Notes under the pieces: generated by a model
What the model saw: the letters and a program-made list of their open reading frames with translations, nothing else
Databases searched by the model: none
What the model was told of the DNA's origin: nothing
Shown: positions 34,189 through 43,600 of the stretch, piece by piece
Numbering within the stretch: the stretch's first letter is position 1
Layout: the number at the start of each line of letters is the position of its first letter
Position numbers and translations under genes: made by a program
Assembly: GCF_028610625.1 (NCBI RefSeq)
Contig: NZ_JAQQWU010000001.1
Location: 62,001 to 126,000, forward strand
Origin: Guptibacillus spartinae
GTDB taxonomy: Bacteria > Bacillota > Bacilli > Bacillales > Guptibacillaceae
Direction: 5' to 3'
Length of the DNA stretch: 64,000 nucleotides

Positions 34189-36276
34189 TTATTTTTTTGT
34201 AGCTAAACGATTTTTCGTTAAAGCGACTTTTATTTGAAAGTAAGTGAACGATTCAGGAAGTGCTTCTTTTATTGGTTTTAATTTATCAAATCCTACTGAT
34301 TCTGCTTTTTCTAAAATCGCATTTTCTATTTCTTGATCAAGCAGTCGAGTGGTGTCTTGAAACAATCCTTCTTCCAGGGCTTTTAGCAAGTGACTTTCAA
34401 CAGTAGTAGGACTTAACGATCGAGCAGCGGCGATGTTTACGATGTCTTTGCCCTCTTCAAATAATTTTAGTGAAGCCCTATGACTTGCATCTTCTGAAGA
34501 AGATGGCGTTGATTTAGCCGAAAGCAAAAGTTCTAAAAAAGCTTCCCCGTATTTCTCAAACTTCATCTCTCCAATACCTTTAATTTGAAGCATTTCTTCA
34601 CGAGATGTCGGCATGTGAGCACTCATTTCTCGCAATGTACTGTCAGCAAACACAACATATGGCGGAACGTTGTCGCGGTCAGCTATTTGCTTCCTTAACG
34701 TGCGTAGTTGTGTAAAGAGCTGATCATCTTCCCCGGATGCAACCGGTTTTCGAGCAACTTTCTTAAAAATCGTTTCTTGTCCTTTTAAAACAGGGAGCGT
34801 TTTTTCTTGGAGGATTAATGTTGGGTATTTGCTTTCTGTTAAAAGGAGGTACTGTTCTGCTGTTAGAAAGTCAATCATATCAACGATTTCCTGCTGAGTA
34901 AGGTGTTTTAATAGTCCAAACGTGGAAACACTAGTTAACTTTAACTCACTAATCCGCTTCGACTTTGAGCCTTTTAAAATCTGTGCGATCATCGTTTTGC
35001 CAAAACGTTCGTTGACCCGTTTTATAGTAGAAAATATCATCTGGGCTTCACGTGTAATGTCCATCGATTCTCTGTCATCGATACAATTGCTACACTTGCC
35101 ACATCGATAGCCAGGTCGTTCATCACCAAAATAGTGAAGAATGGTTCCTTGGAGACATTTCTCAGTATGACAATAATCCACCATCGCTTTTAATTTCGCG
35201 AGATCAGCTGATTTTCGTTCATCTTCGTGCTGGTTCTGATCAATGAGAAATTTTTGTACGTGGATATCACCTGCGGAAAAGAGAATAAAACAATCACTTT
35301 CTTCACCATCACGTCCAGCACGACCAGCTTCCTGATAGTATGATTCCATATTCTTTGGCAGGTTATGATGAATAACAAATCGAACGTTAGATTTATCTAT
35401 CCCCATTCCAAAAGCATTCGTAGCGACCATCACCGAAATATTATCGAATAAAAAGGCTTCTTGAGCAGATTTTCGTTCATTCTCCGTCATGCCGGCGTGA
35501 TACTTGCCTACTTTTATTCCCTGCTTTAAAAGGGCGTTATACAGCTGGTCTGCTTCTTTTCTGGTCGCTGTGTAGATGATGCCGGATTCCGTTCGGTTTT
35601 GACTGAGGTATTTGTCGATAAACGATTTTTTCTTTTCGCCTTTAACTACCGAGAAATGAAGATTTTCTCTTGCGAAACCAGAGATAAACGTCTGTTCAGG
35701 TTCAATGTTAAGAAGACGCTGAATATCTTGAATAACTTCAGGCGTAGCTGTCGCCGTTAGGGCAACGACAGGAGGCTGAACTTCAAAATGCCGGAGCATC
35801 TGGCTAATCTTCATATAACTTGGTCTAAAATCATGTCCCCACTGAGAAATACAGTGTGCTTCATCCACAGCAATAAGAGAAATGCTCGTTCGCTGCAACA
35901 AACGTTGAAAACTCGGTGCTTCCAGACGTTCAGGGGCGACATATAAGAGCGTTAGTTCTCCACTTTCTGCTTCTAGCATTCGCTCTCTTATTTCTGTTTC
36001 TGTAAGAGAACTGTTTATGTATGCCGCGTCTATCCCGTAACTTGCGAGAGCATCTACCTGGTCTTTCATTAAAGAGATAAGTGGAGAGACAACAAGTGTT
36101 AATCCATCTGAGATGAGTGCCGGTATTTGATAACAGATTGATTTTCCTCCACCAGTAGGCATAATGCCGAGCGTATTATAGTGGGAGAGCACACTAGAGA
36201 TGATCTCTTCTTGCCCCCCTCGAAATTCATCATATCCAAAGTGCTGTTTCAGCTGTTCTTTTGCTTTTAAAAGCAT
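34189..36276 (-). CDS. recQ: ATP-dependent DNA helicase RecQ
   Basis: A 695-residue 3-prime to 5-prime helicase for recombination and fork repair. Walker A PTGGGKS (about 40-46), DEAHCISQWGHDFRP, and the SAT-type TATATP motif form the first lobe; GMGIDKSNVR and QEAGRAGRDG the second. An RQC zinc site is seen in YRCGKCSNC, followed by a winged helix and an HRDC domain (about 515-590). A further C-terminal helical domain of about 90 residues is common in Bacillus RecQ (YocI). The frame is open to 36417, but AAAGGAAGATAGG points to ATG 36276. Confidence 0.93.
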   Translation of the reverse strand: MLLKAKEQLKQHFGYDEFRGGQEEIISSVLSHYNTLGIMPTGGGKSICYQIPALISDGLTLVVSPLISLMKDQVDALASYGIDAAYINSSLTETEIRERMLEAESGELTLLYVAPERLEAPSFQRLLQRTSISLIAVDEAHCISQWGHDFRPSYMKISQMLRHFEVQPPVVALTATATPEVIQDIQRLLNIEPEQTFISGFARENLHFSVVKGEKKKSFIDKYLSQNRTESGIIYTATRKEADQLYNALLKQGIKVGKYHAGMTENERKSAQEAFLFDNISVMVATNAFGMGIDKSNVRFVIHHNLPKNMESYYQEAGRAGRDGEESDCFILFSAGDIHVQKFLIDQNQHEDERKSADLAKLKAMVDYCHTEKCLQGTILHYFGDERPGYRCGKCSNCIDDRESMDITREAQMIFSTIKRVNERFGKTMIAQILKGSKSKRISELKLTSVSTFGLLKHLTQQEIVDMIDFLTAEQYLLLTESKYPTLILQEKTLPVLKGQETIFKKVARKPVASGEDDQLFTQLRTLRKQIADRDNVPPYVVFADSTLREMSAHMPTSREEMLQIKGIGEMKFEKYGEAFLELLLSAKSTPSSSEDASHRASLKLFEEGKDIVNIAAARSLSPTTVESHLLKALEEGLFQDTTRLLDQEIENAILEKAESVGFDKLKPIKEALPESFTYFQIKVALTKNRLATKK

Positions 36277-36511
36277 CCTATCTTCCTTTCTCATTCGCCA
36301 GTTCCTTTGTTTTTTCATCTTACCGTATCTATTGAACTGTGTATAGACACAACACCATCCAATGTAAAGTCTATCTCCTGCATATTCTAGCTCGCAGAAC
36401 ACAGGGGGAAATGACACTTCGAAAGTTGTGTATAAAGGTTCATTTCAGGACAAACTACTACAATATGGAAAAAATAAGTGGTTTTACGTCAAAAAAAAGG
36501 GGAATATTCTT

Positions 36512-37210
36512 ATGGGCGACTTGATAGAAGTTATTTTAAGATCACTGTTCATTCTTATTGGACTTTTTATCATTACAAAGCTACTTGGTAAAAAACAGTT
36601 ATCGAAGTTATCTTACTTTGAATATATTGTAGGTATTATTATTGGTGATATTGCAGGCAGTTTATCGATGGACGTTAAAGTTAGCGTGCTTCATGGCGTC
36701 ACAAGTATTATGATTTGGACAATCATTTCTATTTTCTTAAGCTACATTTCACTGAAAAATAAAAAGGTAAGGGATTTTGTAGAGGGAAAGGCGAGAGTAT
36801 TTATTAAAGATGGAAAGATACTTGAAGAAAACCTGAAGAAGGAGCGGTTTACCACAGATGAACTGCTGGAGATGCTGCGAAAAAAGAGCGTCTTTTCGGC
36901 CAATGAAGTTGAATTTGCACTTCTTGAATCAGATGGAGAGCTTAGCGTTTTATTAAAACGAGATTATCGAACGGTCAAGCCAGCTGAGCTTTGGCTTCAT
37001 CTACCTGCTGATAAAGAACCGAAAACGGTCATTATGGATGGCGAAATCATGAACGAAGCAATAACTGAAGTCGGGCATAATGAGGCATGGCTTAGAAAAA
37101 TGTTATCTGATAAAAGTGTGGCTATAGATGAAGTTTTTCTAGCACAGCTACATTCAGATGGTAAGTTAACGCTTGATTATTATGATGATGGCAAGTTAGA
37201 AGTTGAGTAG
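36512..37210 (+). CDS. DUF421 (YetF/YkjA-type) membrane protein
   Basis: A 232-residue protein with three N-terminal transmembrane helices (about 5-25, 35-52, 60-82) and a cytosolic alpha/beta domain repeated in two halves. The block GKKQLSKLSYFEYIVGIIIGDI is the family hallmark. B. subtilis relatives (YetF, YkjA, YrbG) occur in spore-formers with poorly defined roles. The frame is open from 36428, but AAAGGGG is spaced for ATG 36512. Confidence 0.9.
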   Translation: MGDLIEVILRSLFILIGLFIITKLLGKKQLSKLSYFEYIVGIIIGDIAGSLSMDVKVSVLHGVTSIMIWTIISIFLSYISLKNKKVRDFVEGKARVFIKDGKILEENLKKERFTTDELLEMLRKKSVFSANEVEFALLESDGELSVLLKRDYRTVKPAELWLHLPADKEPKTVIMDGEIMNEAITEVGHNEAWLRKMLSDKSVAIDEVFLAQLHSDGKLTLDYYDDGKLEVE

Positions 37211-37227
37211 AACCATGGAGGAAAATC

Positions 37228-37407
37228 ATGAAAAAGGAATTTTCTTATCGATCAAAGGATGAACTGATTGTTCTTCTTCTAGATCGAGGTATATATAAAG
37301 TAAAGCATAAGCAGTTATATGAATGTTCACAAACCGAATTGTTTTATTACTATCTTTCGATTACAAGGGAATCCTTGCAACAAGTAAAATCAAAGGTGAG
37401 TTCTTAA
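37228..37407 (+). CDS. FbpA-like (Fur-regulated basic protein family) small protein
   Basis: A 59-residue protein read from ATG 37228 to TAA 37405-37407, with GGAGG at 37217-37221. The core ELIVLLLDRGIYK followed by KQLYECSQTEL matches the short Fbp family pattern LI-x-x-L-x-x-x-GIYK...QLYELT-x-x-EL. B. subtilis FbpA and FbpB act with the small RNA FsrA in iron sparing. No Fur box is evident here because it follows the YetF-type gene by 17 bases and is probably co-transcribed. Family assignment by remembered pattern only. Confidence 0.65.
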   Translation: MKKEFSYRSKDELIVLLLDRGIYKVKHKQLYECSQTELFYYYLSITRESLQQVKSKVSS

Positions 37408-37435
37408 CAGCTTCTTAAAAGAAGCTGTTATTTTT
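37406..37435 (+). terminator. Intrinsic terminator after the FbpA-like gene
   Basis: AACAGCTTC (37406-37414) pairs with GAAGCTGTT (37421-37429), loop TTAAAA, then ATTTTT. It overlaps the stop codon. Confidence 0.85.
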
Positions 37436-37596
37436 AAGTTAAATGGTCTTATATGAAAGTACAGTTCGAATACTATAATTGTGTCCTTTAACAGAGATAA
37501 TAAATGATTTTGTCTAGTTTTGACGAAACCCTTCACAAGACGACTGATAATTTGGATAATAGAGCTTGTACTTATAAGAGGAGGGGGTGGCGAGCC

Positions 37597-37785
37597 TTGT
37601 TATATGTGAAACAGGATGCAAAAGAAGAATTGCTTCATTGGATTAAGCGTAAGCAAGAGGAAATGATCGAGATTGGCACTGCAAAAGGCATTTCGCATAA
37701 AGAAACATTACAGTGTAGTCAAGAGTTAGATGATTTGCTAACTTCTTATCAACGTTTGACCTCCGTCAACCAATTGAGAAGTTAA
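37597..37785 (+). CDS. Spo0E-family aspartyl-phosphate phosphatase
   Basis: A 62-residue protein made of two predicted helices. The family motif, SQELDDLL (Ser-x-Glu-Leu-Asp), lies near residues 46-53, preceded by LLHWIKRKQEEMIEIG, the usual first helix. Spo0E-type proteins dephosphorylate Spo0A-P and delay sporulation. The frame is open from 37504, but AGAGGAGGGGG at 37577-37587 fits TTG 37597. The 3-prime end overlaps a small convergent reading frame. Confidence 0.85.
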   Translation: MLYVKQDAKEELLHWIKRKQEEMIEIGTAKGISHKETLQCSQELDDLLTSYQRLTSVNQLRS

Positions 37786-37905
37786 CCTTTGAATCGAGTG
37801 GAAAATGGCTTCTTTGACGACTGGTGGATAATCGTTTTGGAATTCAGAAATACAATCACGAATTTGTTGAATTAGTAGGATCTCCTCATGACTCGCATCT
37901 TTCAT
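37738..37905 (-). CDS. 55-aa hypothetical protein overlapping the Spo0E-like gene
   Basis: Starts at ATG 37905 with a strong GAGGAGG box 8 bases upstream on the minus strand. The product is acidic and helical (EEILLIQQIRDCISEF), with no recognised domain. Its last 48 bases overlap the 3-prime end of the Spo0E-like gene. The good ribosome binding site argues for a real gene; the overlap argues caution. Confidence 0.45.
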   Translation of the reverse strand: MKDASHEEILLIQQIRDCISEFQNDYPPVVKEAIFHSIQRLTSQLVDGGQTLIRS

Positions 37906-38104
37906 CTCAACATCCTCCTCAAGAATCGATTGATACACCAATCATGACAAATTAGAGTCGTTTTCGTCAATGCTTTTTCTTAAAATTCGTCCAAATGATA
38001 TCGGAAATTTCTTTATTTTCTGTTAAATGAGGACTTATTACCCACAAGTGAGCAAGGCATACATACGTAATCAATAAATTCTTAAAAAAACTTTCATACA
38101 ATGT

Positions 38105-38133
38105 TTGAACTAATCGCATAAAGATTATATACT
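38105..38133 (+). promoter_or_regulatory. Sigma-A promoter of rpmE2
   Basis: TTGAAC (38105-38110), 17-bp spacer, TATACT (38128-38133). The predicted leader is about 100 nt. Confidence 0.7.
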
Positions 38134-38143
38134 AGAAAGGACG

Positions 38144-38180
38144 GGTTTTGGTGCCCAAAGATTTCAGGGTCCAAACCTCT
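38144..38180 (+). promoter_or_regulatory. Structured 5-prime leader of rpmE2 (candidate ribosomal-protein leader)
   Basis: GTTTTGGTGCCC (from 38144) can pair with GGGTCCAAAC (about 38168-38177), an imperfect hairpin in the leader. Some Firmicutes L31 genes have autoregulatory leaders, so this may be one. A GTAAATGATGATT stretch before the gene only weakly resembles a Zur box. Confidence 0.35.
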
Positions 38181-38243
38181 GTTTATTTCTATACCATTCA
38201 TTTTAACGTAAATGATGATTTGATCGATAAAGGAGGTCTAGCA

Positions 38244-38486
38244 ATGAAGGAAGGAATCCATCCAAAATACCAGCAAGTTGTATTTTTAGACGTTAGTACT
38301 GGTTTTAAATTTCTAACTGGTTCTACAATGGGATCTAATGAAACAATTGAGTGGGAAGACGGTAGCGAATATCCACTAATTAAAGTTGATATTAGTTCTG
38401 AATCTCACCCATTCTACACTGGTCAACAGCGCTTTAACGATGCTGGTGGTCGTGTTGAAAAGTTCAAAAAGAAATACAACCGCTAA
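38244..38486 (+). CDS. rpmE2: 50S ribosomal protein L31 type B
   Basis: An 80-residue L31 with the type B features: no CxxC zinc cysteines, a [19 protein letters not shown] insertion, and the [21 protein letters not shown]-terminal signature. In B. subtilis the zinc-free paralogue YtiA is induced by zinc limitation through Zur and replaces the zinc-containing L31. AAAGGAGG at 38229-38236 sets ATG 38244. The frame is open upstream to 38148, but that part has no L31 resemblance. Confidence 0.95.
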   Translation: MKEGIHPKYQQVVFLDVSTGFKFLTGSTMGSNETIEWEDGSEYPLIKVDISSESHPFYTGQQRFNDAGGRVEKFKKKYNR

Positions 38487-38494
38487 TAAAAGTA

Positions 38495-38526
38495 GAAAAC
38501 ACTCCCCTGGAGTGTTTTCTTTTTTA
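38495..38526. terminator. Intrinsic terminator after rpmE2
   Basis: An 11-bp stem GAAAACACTCC (38495-38505) with GGAGTGTTTTC (38509-38519), loop CCT, then Ts. It may also serve the convergent sigma factor gene. Confidence 0.92.
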
Positions 38527-38591
38527 TTACCAAAACGAATCGATACAATCAATCTCCTGTCCTTTTTGTTGAACTTAAGGCAAAGATTTAA

Positions 38592-39077
38592 CTAATTGGA
38601 GAGGAAGATCGCGCCTTGTTTTCGTAATTTAGTAATCGCGCTTTTTCTCCACGATTTTACAGCTTCTACACTAACTCCTTCTGCAGCAGCCACACTTTTG
38701 AGGGATCTCCCTTCAAGGACTACCTTTTCGACCCATTTTCTTTGATTATTAGAAAGAGAAGTTAAGTCAACGGTATGCGGTTCAACTGGAAGAGGAGCAC
38801 TGAAAATCTCTTCATGTTCGCTCCAATTTAGAGAACGCTGATTGTAAGCGCGGATTTCCTTTCTTCTTTCATCAAGTAGCTTACCGCGTACTTTTATATA
38901 AGCATAAGCGGAGAAGCTTCCTTTTTCCACGCGATAATTCTCTACACATTCCCAAAGTGCAATTAACCCCGCCTGCTCGTATAATGAATAATTCGTTGTA
39001 AGGTTTAATTTGTGAATTTGACTTTTAATAAGTGGAATATACTGATCTACTATTCTTTCAAAAGAAGCATCTTGCAC
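38592..39077 (-). CDS. Small sigma-70 family RNA polymerase sigma factor
   Basis: A 161-residue protein with a region 2-like N-terminal half (YIPLIKSQIHKLNL, EQAGLIALWECVENYRVEKGSFSAYAYIKVRG) and a C-terminal region 4 helix-turn-helix (VLEGRSLKSVAAAEGVSVEAVKSWRKSAITKLR). Region 3 is missing, as in ECF and prophage-type factors. No anti-sigma gene is adjacent. GTG start with GGGAGA eight bases upstream. It may be an alternative sigma factor for competence or stress genes; the regulon is unknown. Confidence 0.85.
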   Translation of the reverse strand: MQDASFERIVDQYIPLIKSQIHKLNLTTNYSLYEQAGLIALWECVENYRVEKGSFSAYAYIKVRGKLLDERRKEIRAYNQRSLNWSEHEEIFSAPLPVEPHTVDLTSLSNNQRKWVEKVVLEGRSLKSVAAAEGVSVEAVKSWRKSAITKLRKQGAIFLSN

Positions 39078-39332
39078 AACATGAATCTCCCAAGTGAGGG
39101 TGCACCCATCTTTATTCCGTCGGTAAAGATCACAATACGGTAATCATATGCACGTGTCATATGGGTGGATTGATTGTTTTACGATCTGAAAGTGGGGCAT
39201 ACTTCTCGTTTCGTCTTAGGAGATATTAAGTTTAAGAAGACTAACCGTATCCTTATTCTTCGTAAGAACTGTCTTTTCACTTTAAACCCAAGAGGAGCTC
39301 TTATATACTGAATTTGGTGAAAAATGCAAACA
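39078..39332. other. Intergenic region upstream of the sigma factor gene, no gene seen
   Basis: About 255 bases without a convincing reading frame. It contains a long imperfect inverted repeat (GTTTAAGAAGAC near 39230-39243 and its bulged complement around 39275-39290). It presumably carries the promoter of the gene at 39077, but no clear -35/-10 pair was found. Confidence 0.4.
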
Positions 39333-39361
39333 AAAAAACGATCTGCAGTTAGATCGTTTTT
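39333..39361 (-). terminator. Intrinsic terminator for the TetR/small-ORF transcript
   Basis: AAAAACGATCT pairs with AGATCGTTTTT around a GCAGTT loop, with T-runs on both strands. On the minus strand it follows the 32-codon ORF by 12 bases. Confidence 0.85.
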
Positions 39362-39373
39362 GAGGGAGAGGAC

Positions 39374-39472
39374 TTATGCTTTTCGATAGCATAGCTGTGC
39401 GTTAATTCCTTTTAATTGAAGTTCGCGTACAATACGTCTCAATTCTTCTTTTGTCAGGAGCGGTTCCTTCAC
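39374..39472 (-). CDS. 32-aa small protein downstream of the TetR regulator
   Basis: GTG 39472 to TAA 39374 encodes 32 residues beginning KEPLLTKEELRRIVRELQ, a charged amphipathic helix, with one Cys near the end. GTGGAGGTGG lies about nine bases upstream. It is 29 bases after the TetR stop codon and is followed directly by a terminator, so it is very likely the second gene of the regulator transcript. No family recognised. Confidence 0.55.
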   Translation of the reverse strand: MKEPLLTKEELRRIVRELQLKGINAQLCYRKA

Positions 39473-39501
39473 AATCTTCCACCTCCACTAATTTCTAATT
39501 A

Positions 39502-40383
39502 CTAATCCAGGTTTAGCGAGTTCACTAGAGCACTTTTATGTGAGTTAAGTTCAGAGTATCCTTCAAATTGATGAAGCATTCCTTTAAAAATAAAGCGTCT
39601 TGGGTTCGGTTCATTTATTTCTTTTAATAAAAAATTGACCGTTTCAAGCAGTTCTTTTCTTTTGTTTTCTTCTACTTTCATCTGTTTAATGGTTGAAGCC
39701 ATATTCGTTAAAATAAAGGATGGTGACTGCTTTTGACATCCCTCCGATTGACTGCTTTTTTCAAAAATAGCAGAAGCTTGTTTCATCGTTAGAAATGGCT
39801 CAGTATTTCTTTCCATCATGCCATACACCAAGTCATTTAACCGATTTAAAATAAATCGAGGAAGCTCTTCTAAATCAAAATCTGCATTCTGCAATACAAT
39901 TAGTTTGATGTAAGAAGAGAACATGCCATCAAGCAGCAAGACGCAATCTGGTAAGATAGGCGTAACGCGCTGACCATATAAATCATGGATACTACTTGCG
40001 AGCGTTTCAAGAGACTCCATTCTAATCTTCAAAATAAGTTCATCTATTTCTTTGTTCATCGAAATAGCCTGTTCCCTGAATTGCATAATAATAAACTCTT
40101 TATGCTGTACAATTTCTCTAGCTTGCACATACAGTAACTTTTCAAGTCGTTCTTCAGGGGTAAAAGACTCCAGTTTAGCATCGGATAATTTCTTTTTTAA
40201 CATCTCATAATAGTAAGAAAAGATGGAATATAGCACATCATCTTTTGATTGGAAATGAAGATAGACGGCTCCTTTAGAAATTCCGCTTTCATTGGCAATT
40301 TCCTGTATCGAAGTGGAATGAAATCCTTTACGTGCAAAAAGCTGCATAGCTGATTCAAGAATGAGTTTCTTTTTTTCGTTCAT
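39502..40383 (-). CDS. yerO: TetR-family repressor of the RND exporter (YerO-like)
   Basis: A 293-residue TetR regulator. The N-terminal helix-turn-helix (about 5-50) is complete: FARKGFHSTSIQEIANESGISKGAVYLHF in the usual order. The C-terminal ligand domain is unusually long for TetR, as in B. subtilis YerO, which controls swrC (yerP). It is divergent from an SwrC-like gene with palindromes in between. AGAGGTG sets ATG 40383, although the frame reaches 40431. Name assigned by synteny and length. Confidence 0.82.
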   Translation of the reverse strand: MNEKKKLILESAMQLFARKGFHSTSIQEIANESGISKGAVYLHFQSKDDVLYSIFSYYYEMLKKKLSDAKLESFTPEERLEKLLYVQAREIVQHKEFIIMQFREQAISMNKEIDELILKIRMESLETLASSIHDLYGQRVTPILPDCVLLLDGMFSSYIKLIVLQNADFDLEELPRFILNRLNDLVYGMMERNTEPFLTMKQASAIFEKSSQSEGCQKQSPSFILTNMASTIKQMKVEENKRKELLETVNFLLKEINEPNPRRFIFKGMLHQFEGYSELNSHKSALVNSLNLD

Positions 40384-40424
40384 CGTACACCTCTGTTTGT
40401 CAGAGTGAACTGACCAGTATTTAC

Positions 40425-40438
40425 TGACCAATTGGTCA
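40425..40438. promoter_or_regulatory. TetR-type operator 1 in the yerO-swrC intergenic region
   Basis: TGACCAATTGGTCA is a perfect 14-bp palindrome. A further TGACCAGTATTTACTGACC arrangement overlaps it from 40411. It lies over the regulator promoter region. Confidence 0.75.
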
Positions 40439-40556
40439 TAACCATTATATCACGTTCACCGTTTTTTCATAACCCATTAAATACTTTGTAAAATCTCTGT
40501 ATATTCTCTATAATGCCTTGAATTATATCGTGTTATTCAGTATAGTGATCATGTAA

Positions 40557-40570
40557 TGACCAGTCAGTCA
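40557..40570. promoter_or_regulatory. TetR-type operator 2, near swrC
   Basis: TGACCAGTCAGTCA shares the TGACC/GGTCA-type half-sites of operator 1 imperfectly and lies 34 bases before the exporter start codon. Confidence 0.55.
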
Positions 40571-40603
40571 TAAAAGCGTAGAGAAAAAAGGAGTGGAAGT
40601 TGC

Positions 40604-43600
40604 TTGAGAAAGCTGATTCAATTTTCGTTAAATAATAAGTTTGCAGTTTGGCTGCTAACGATTATTATTACAGTTGCTGGATTGTATTCAGGTTTTAATA
40701 TGAAAATGGAAACAATTCCAAATATTAATACCCCATTAGTATCAGTAACAACTGTCTATCCAGGGGCTACACCTGAAGAAGTATCGGATAAAGTATCAGA
40801 GCCGATCGAAAATAAAGTGGAAAGTCTTCCGGGGGTAAATGTTGTAAGTTCTTCTTCATTTGAAAACGCCTCGAATGTCCAAATTGAATATAACTTTAGC
40901 AAAAACATGGATGAGGCTGAAGATGAAGTTCGTGAAACTCTGCAGTCGCTTTCATTACCTGATGAAGTGCAAGATCCGGATGTATCACGATTAAGTTTTA
41001 ATGCATTCCCTGTCATGTCACTAAGTGTGTCAGAAGATAACAGTTCACTTACTGAATTAACACAGCGTGTTGAAGAAAAAGTCCTGCCTGCCATTGAAGG
41101 TGTAGAAGGGGTTTCATCTGTTTCGATTGCTGGACAAGAAGTAGAAGAAATTTCTTTTTCATTTAAAGAAGATAAGATGAAAGAGTATGGCCTGGATGAA
41201 GAGACAGTGAAAAATCTGATTAAAGGTTCATCTGTCAACATCCCACTAGGTTTATATAACTTTGAAGATAATCAAAAGGCTGTCGTAGTAGATGGCAATG
41301 TTTCTTCATTGGAAGATCTAAAAGAGCTTGAAATTCCAGCGATTCCGGCTCAGCAAGCACAAGCACCAAGTCAAGCGCCAAACAATTCAGCGCAAGGCCA
41401 GGCACCTGCTACAGGAGCTAACGGAGGTCAACCTCAAGTGCCAACGGTTCAGCTTCAGGAAATTGCAGACATTGAATTAGTTGGTGAAGCTGAATCGATT
41501 TCCCGAACAAATGGGAAAGAATCAATTGGGATTCAAGTAACAAAAAGCGCCGATGCCAATACGGTGGATGTTGTTAACGGTGTAAAAGATCAAATTGCAT
41601 CGCTTGAAGATGCAAATGATAAATTGAGTATTGTGACCATTTTTGATCAAGGAGAGCCGATCGAGGAATCAGTTAGTACTATGCTGAACAAAGCCATTAT
41701 TGGTGCTATATTTGCAGTACTAATTATCCTATTATTCTTGCGTAACATTCGCTCAACATTGATTTCAGTTATTTCGATCCCTTTAAGTCTATTAATTGCT
41801 CTATTGGTGTTAAACCAGTTAGACATCACCTTAAACATCATGACCTTAGGAGCGATGACGGTTGCCATTGGTCGTGTTGTTGATGATTCGATTGTGGTGA
41901 TCGAGAATATTTATCGACGAATGGCCATTAAGGGCGAACAATTAAAAGGAAAAGAACTCATCACGGAAGCAACAAAAGAGATGTTCCTTCCAATCATGTC
42001 TTCAACGATCGTAACAATCGCCGTCTTTTTACCGCTTGGATTGGTTCAAGGGCCTGTAGGCGAACTGTTCCTACCTTTTGCTTTAACAATTGTATTTGCA
42101 CTACTAGCTTCGTTACTTGTTGCCATTACAATTGTACCAGCGATGGCTCATTCACTGTTTAAAAAAGGTTTGTCGAAAAAAGGAAAAGAAATAGAGCAAA
42201 AGGAAGAAGGCAATGGCCGCCTTGCTCACCGCTATAAAAAGATATTAAATTGGACGTTAAACCATAAGCTCATCACATTTGGAGCAAGCATTCTTCTGTT
42301 AGTCGGTAGTTTATTCCTGGCACCGATTGTAGGTGTAAGCTTCTTGCCATCGGATCAACAGAAAATGATTGTGGCAACGTATAATCCAGAGCCTGGTGAA
42401 ACGACTGAAAGCATTAACGATCTTGCTCTAGAGGCGGAGGACTACTTCCTTGATAAAGAAGATGTCGAAACCATTCAATATTCAGTTGGTGGAGAAAATC
42501 CGATGAATCCGGGAGCTAGTAATCAAGTTCTTTTCTTTGTTAGCTATGATGAAGAAACAGAAGGATTTGATGACGAACGTAAATCAGTTCTAGAAGATTT
42601 AAAGCAAATGAGTGATAAAGGGGAATGGGGCTACCAGGATATCTCAGCTTCTGGTGGAAGCAATCAGATTACCCTAGTTGTTAATGAAGAGAATATGGAT
42701 GATCTAGGTCCAGTTGTAAAAGACGTCACTTCGGTTCTTGAGAAAGAGGATAACCTCTCGAACATTAGTTCAAGTATTTCAGAATCCTATGATCAGTACA
42801 CAATTGTAGCGAACGATGAAAAGCTAAGTGAATTTGGATTAACAGCTGGCCAAATCGGAATGGAGCTTCGCAATACGGGAGAAGCGCCAGTGCTCACAAC
42901 TGTTGAAAAAGATGGAGAAGAATTGAATGTCGTTCTTCAGGTTAACGAAAAGACCTTTAAGGACAAAAGTGAGTTAGAAGAGACGACCATTCAGTCACCG
43001 CTTGGTATGGAAGTACCACTTAGTGAAGTGACGAAAATCGAGGAAGGGCAATCTTCGAATACGATTACTCGTCGTGATGGAAAAGTATATGCGAACGTGA
43101 CTGCTGAAGTACTTGATGACAATATTGGTCAGGTTTCAAGCGATGTTCAAGAAGCCATAGATGAGATGGATTTGCCTGACTCTTCAGAAGTCACTCTTGG
43201 TGGCGTAACAGAGGATATTAACGAATCCTTCACTCAGCTAGGACTAGCCATGCTAGCAGCGATTGCCATTGTTTATCTCGTACTTGTTGTTACATTTGGT
43301 GGCGGTCTTGCGCCACTTGCGATCTTGTTCTCGCTTCCGTTTACGGTTATTGGGGGACTTGTTGGCCTTCTGGTTGCTGGTGAAACGATTAGCATCTCCT
43401 CATTAATTGGGATGCTCATGTTAATAGGTATCGTCGTAACGAATGCCATTGTATTGATTGACCGCGTGATTCATAAAGAGAAAGAAGGTTTAACAACAAG
43501 AGAAGCACTGATCGAAGCCGCTGGTACGCGTCTACGTCCGATCTTAATGACTGCTCTTGCCACAATTGGGGCTTTAGCACCGCTTGCGTTTGGCTTAGAA

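Noticed and set aside
36277-36417. N-terminal extension of RecQ
   Set aside because: RecQ proteins begin near the LLKAKEQLKQHFG segment, and the RBS is placed for ATG 36276.
41330-41460. Gln/Ala/Pro-rich insert in the SwrC-like protein as a sign of fusion or misassembly
   Set aside because: Frame and flanking RND motifs are continuous; low-complexity loops are known in Gram-positive RND proteins.
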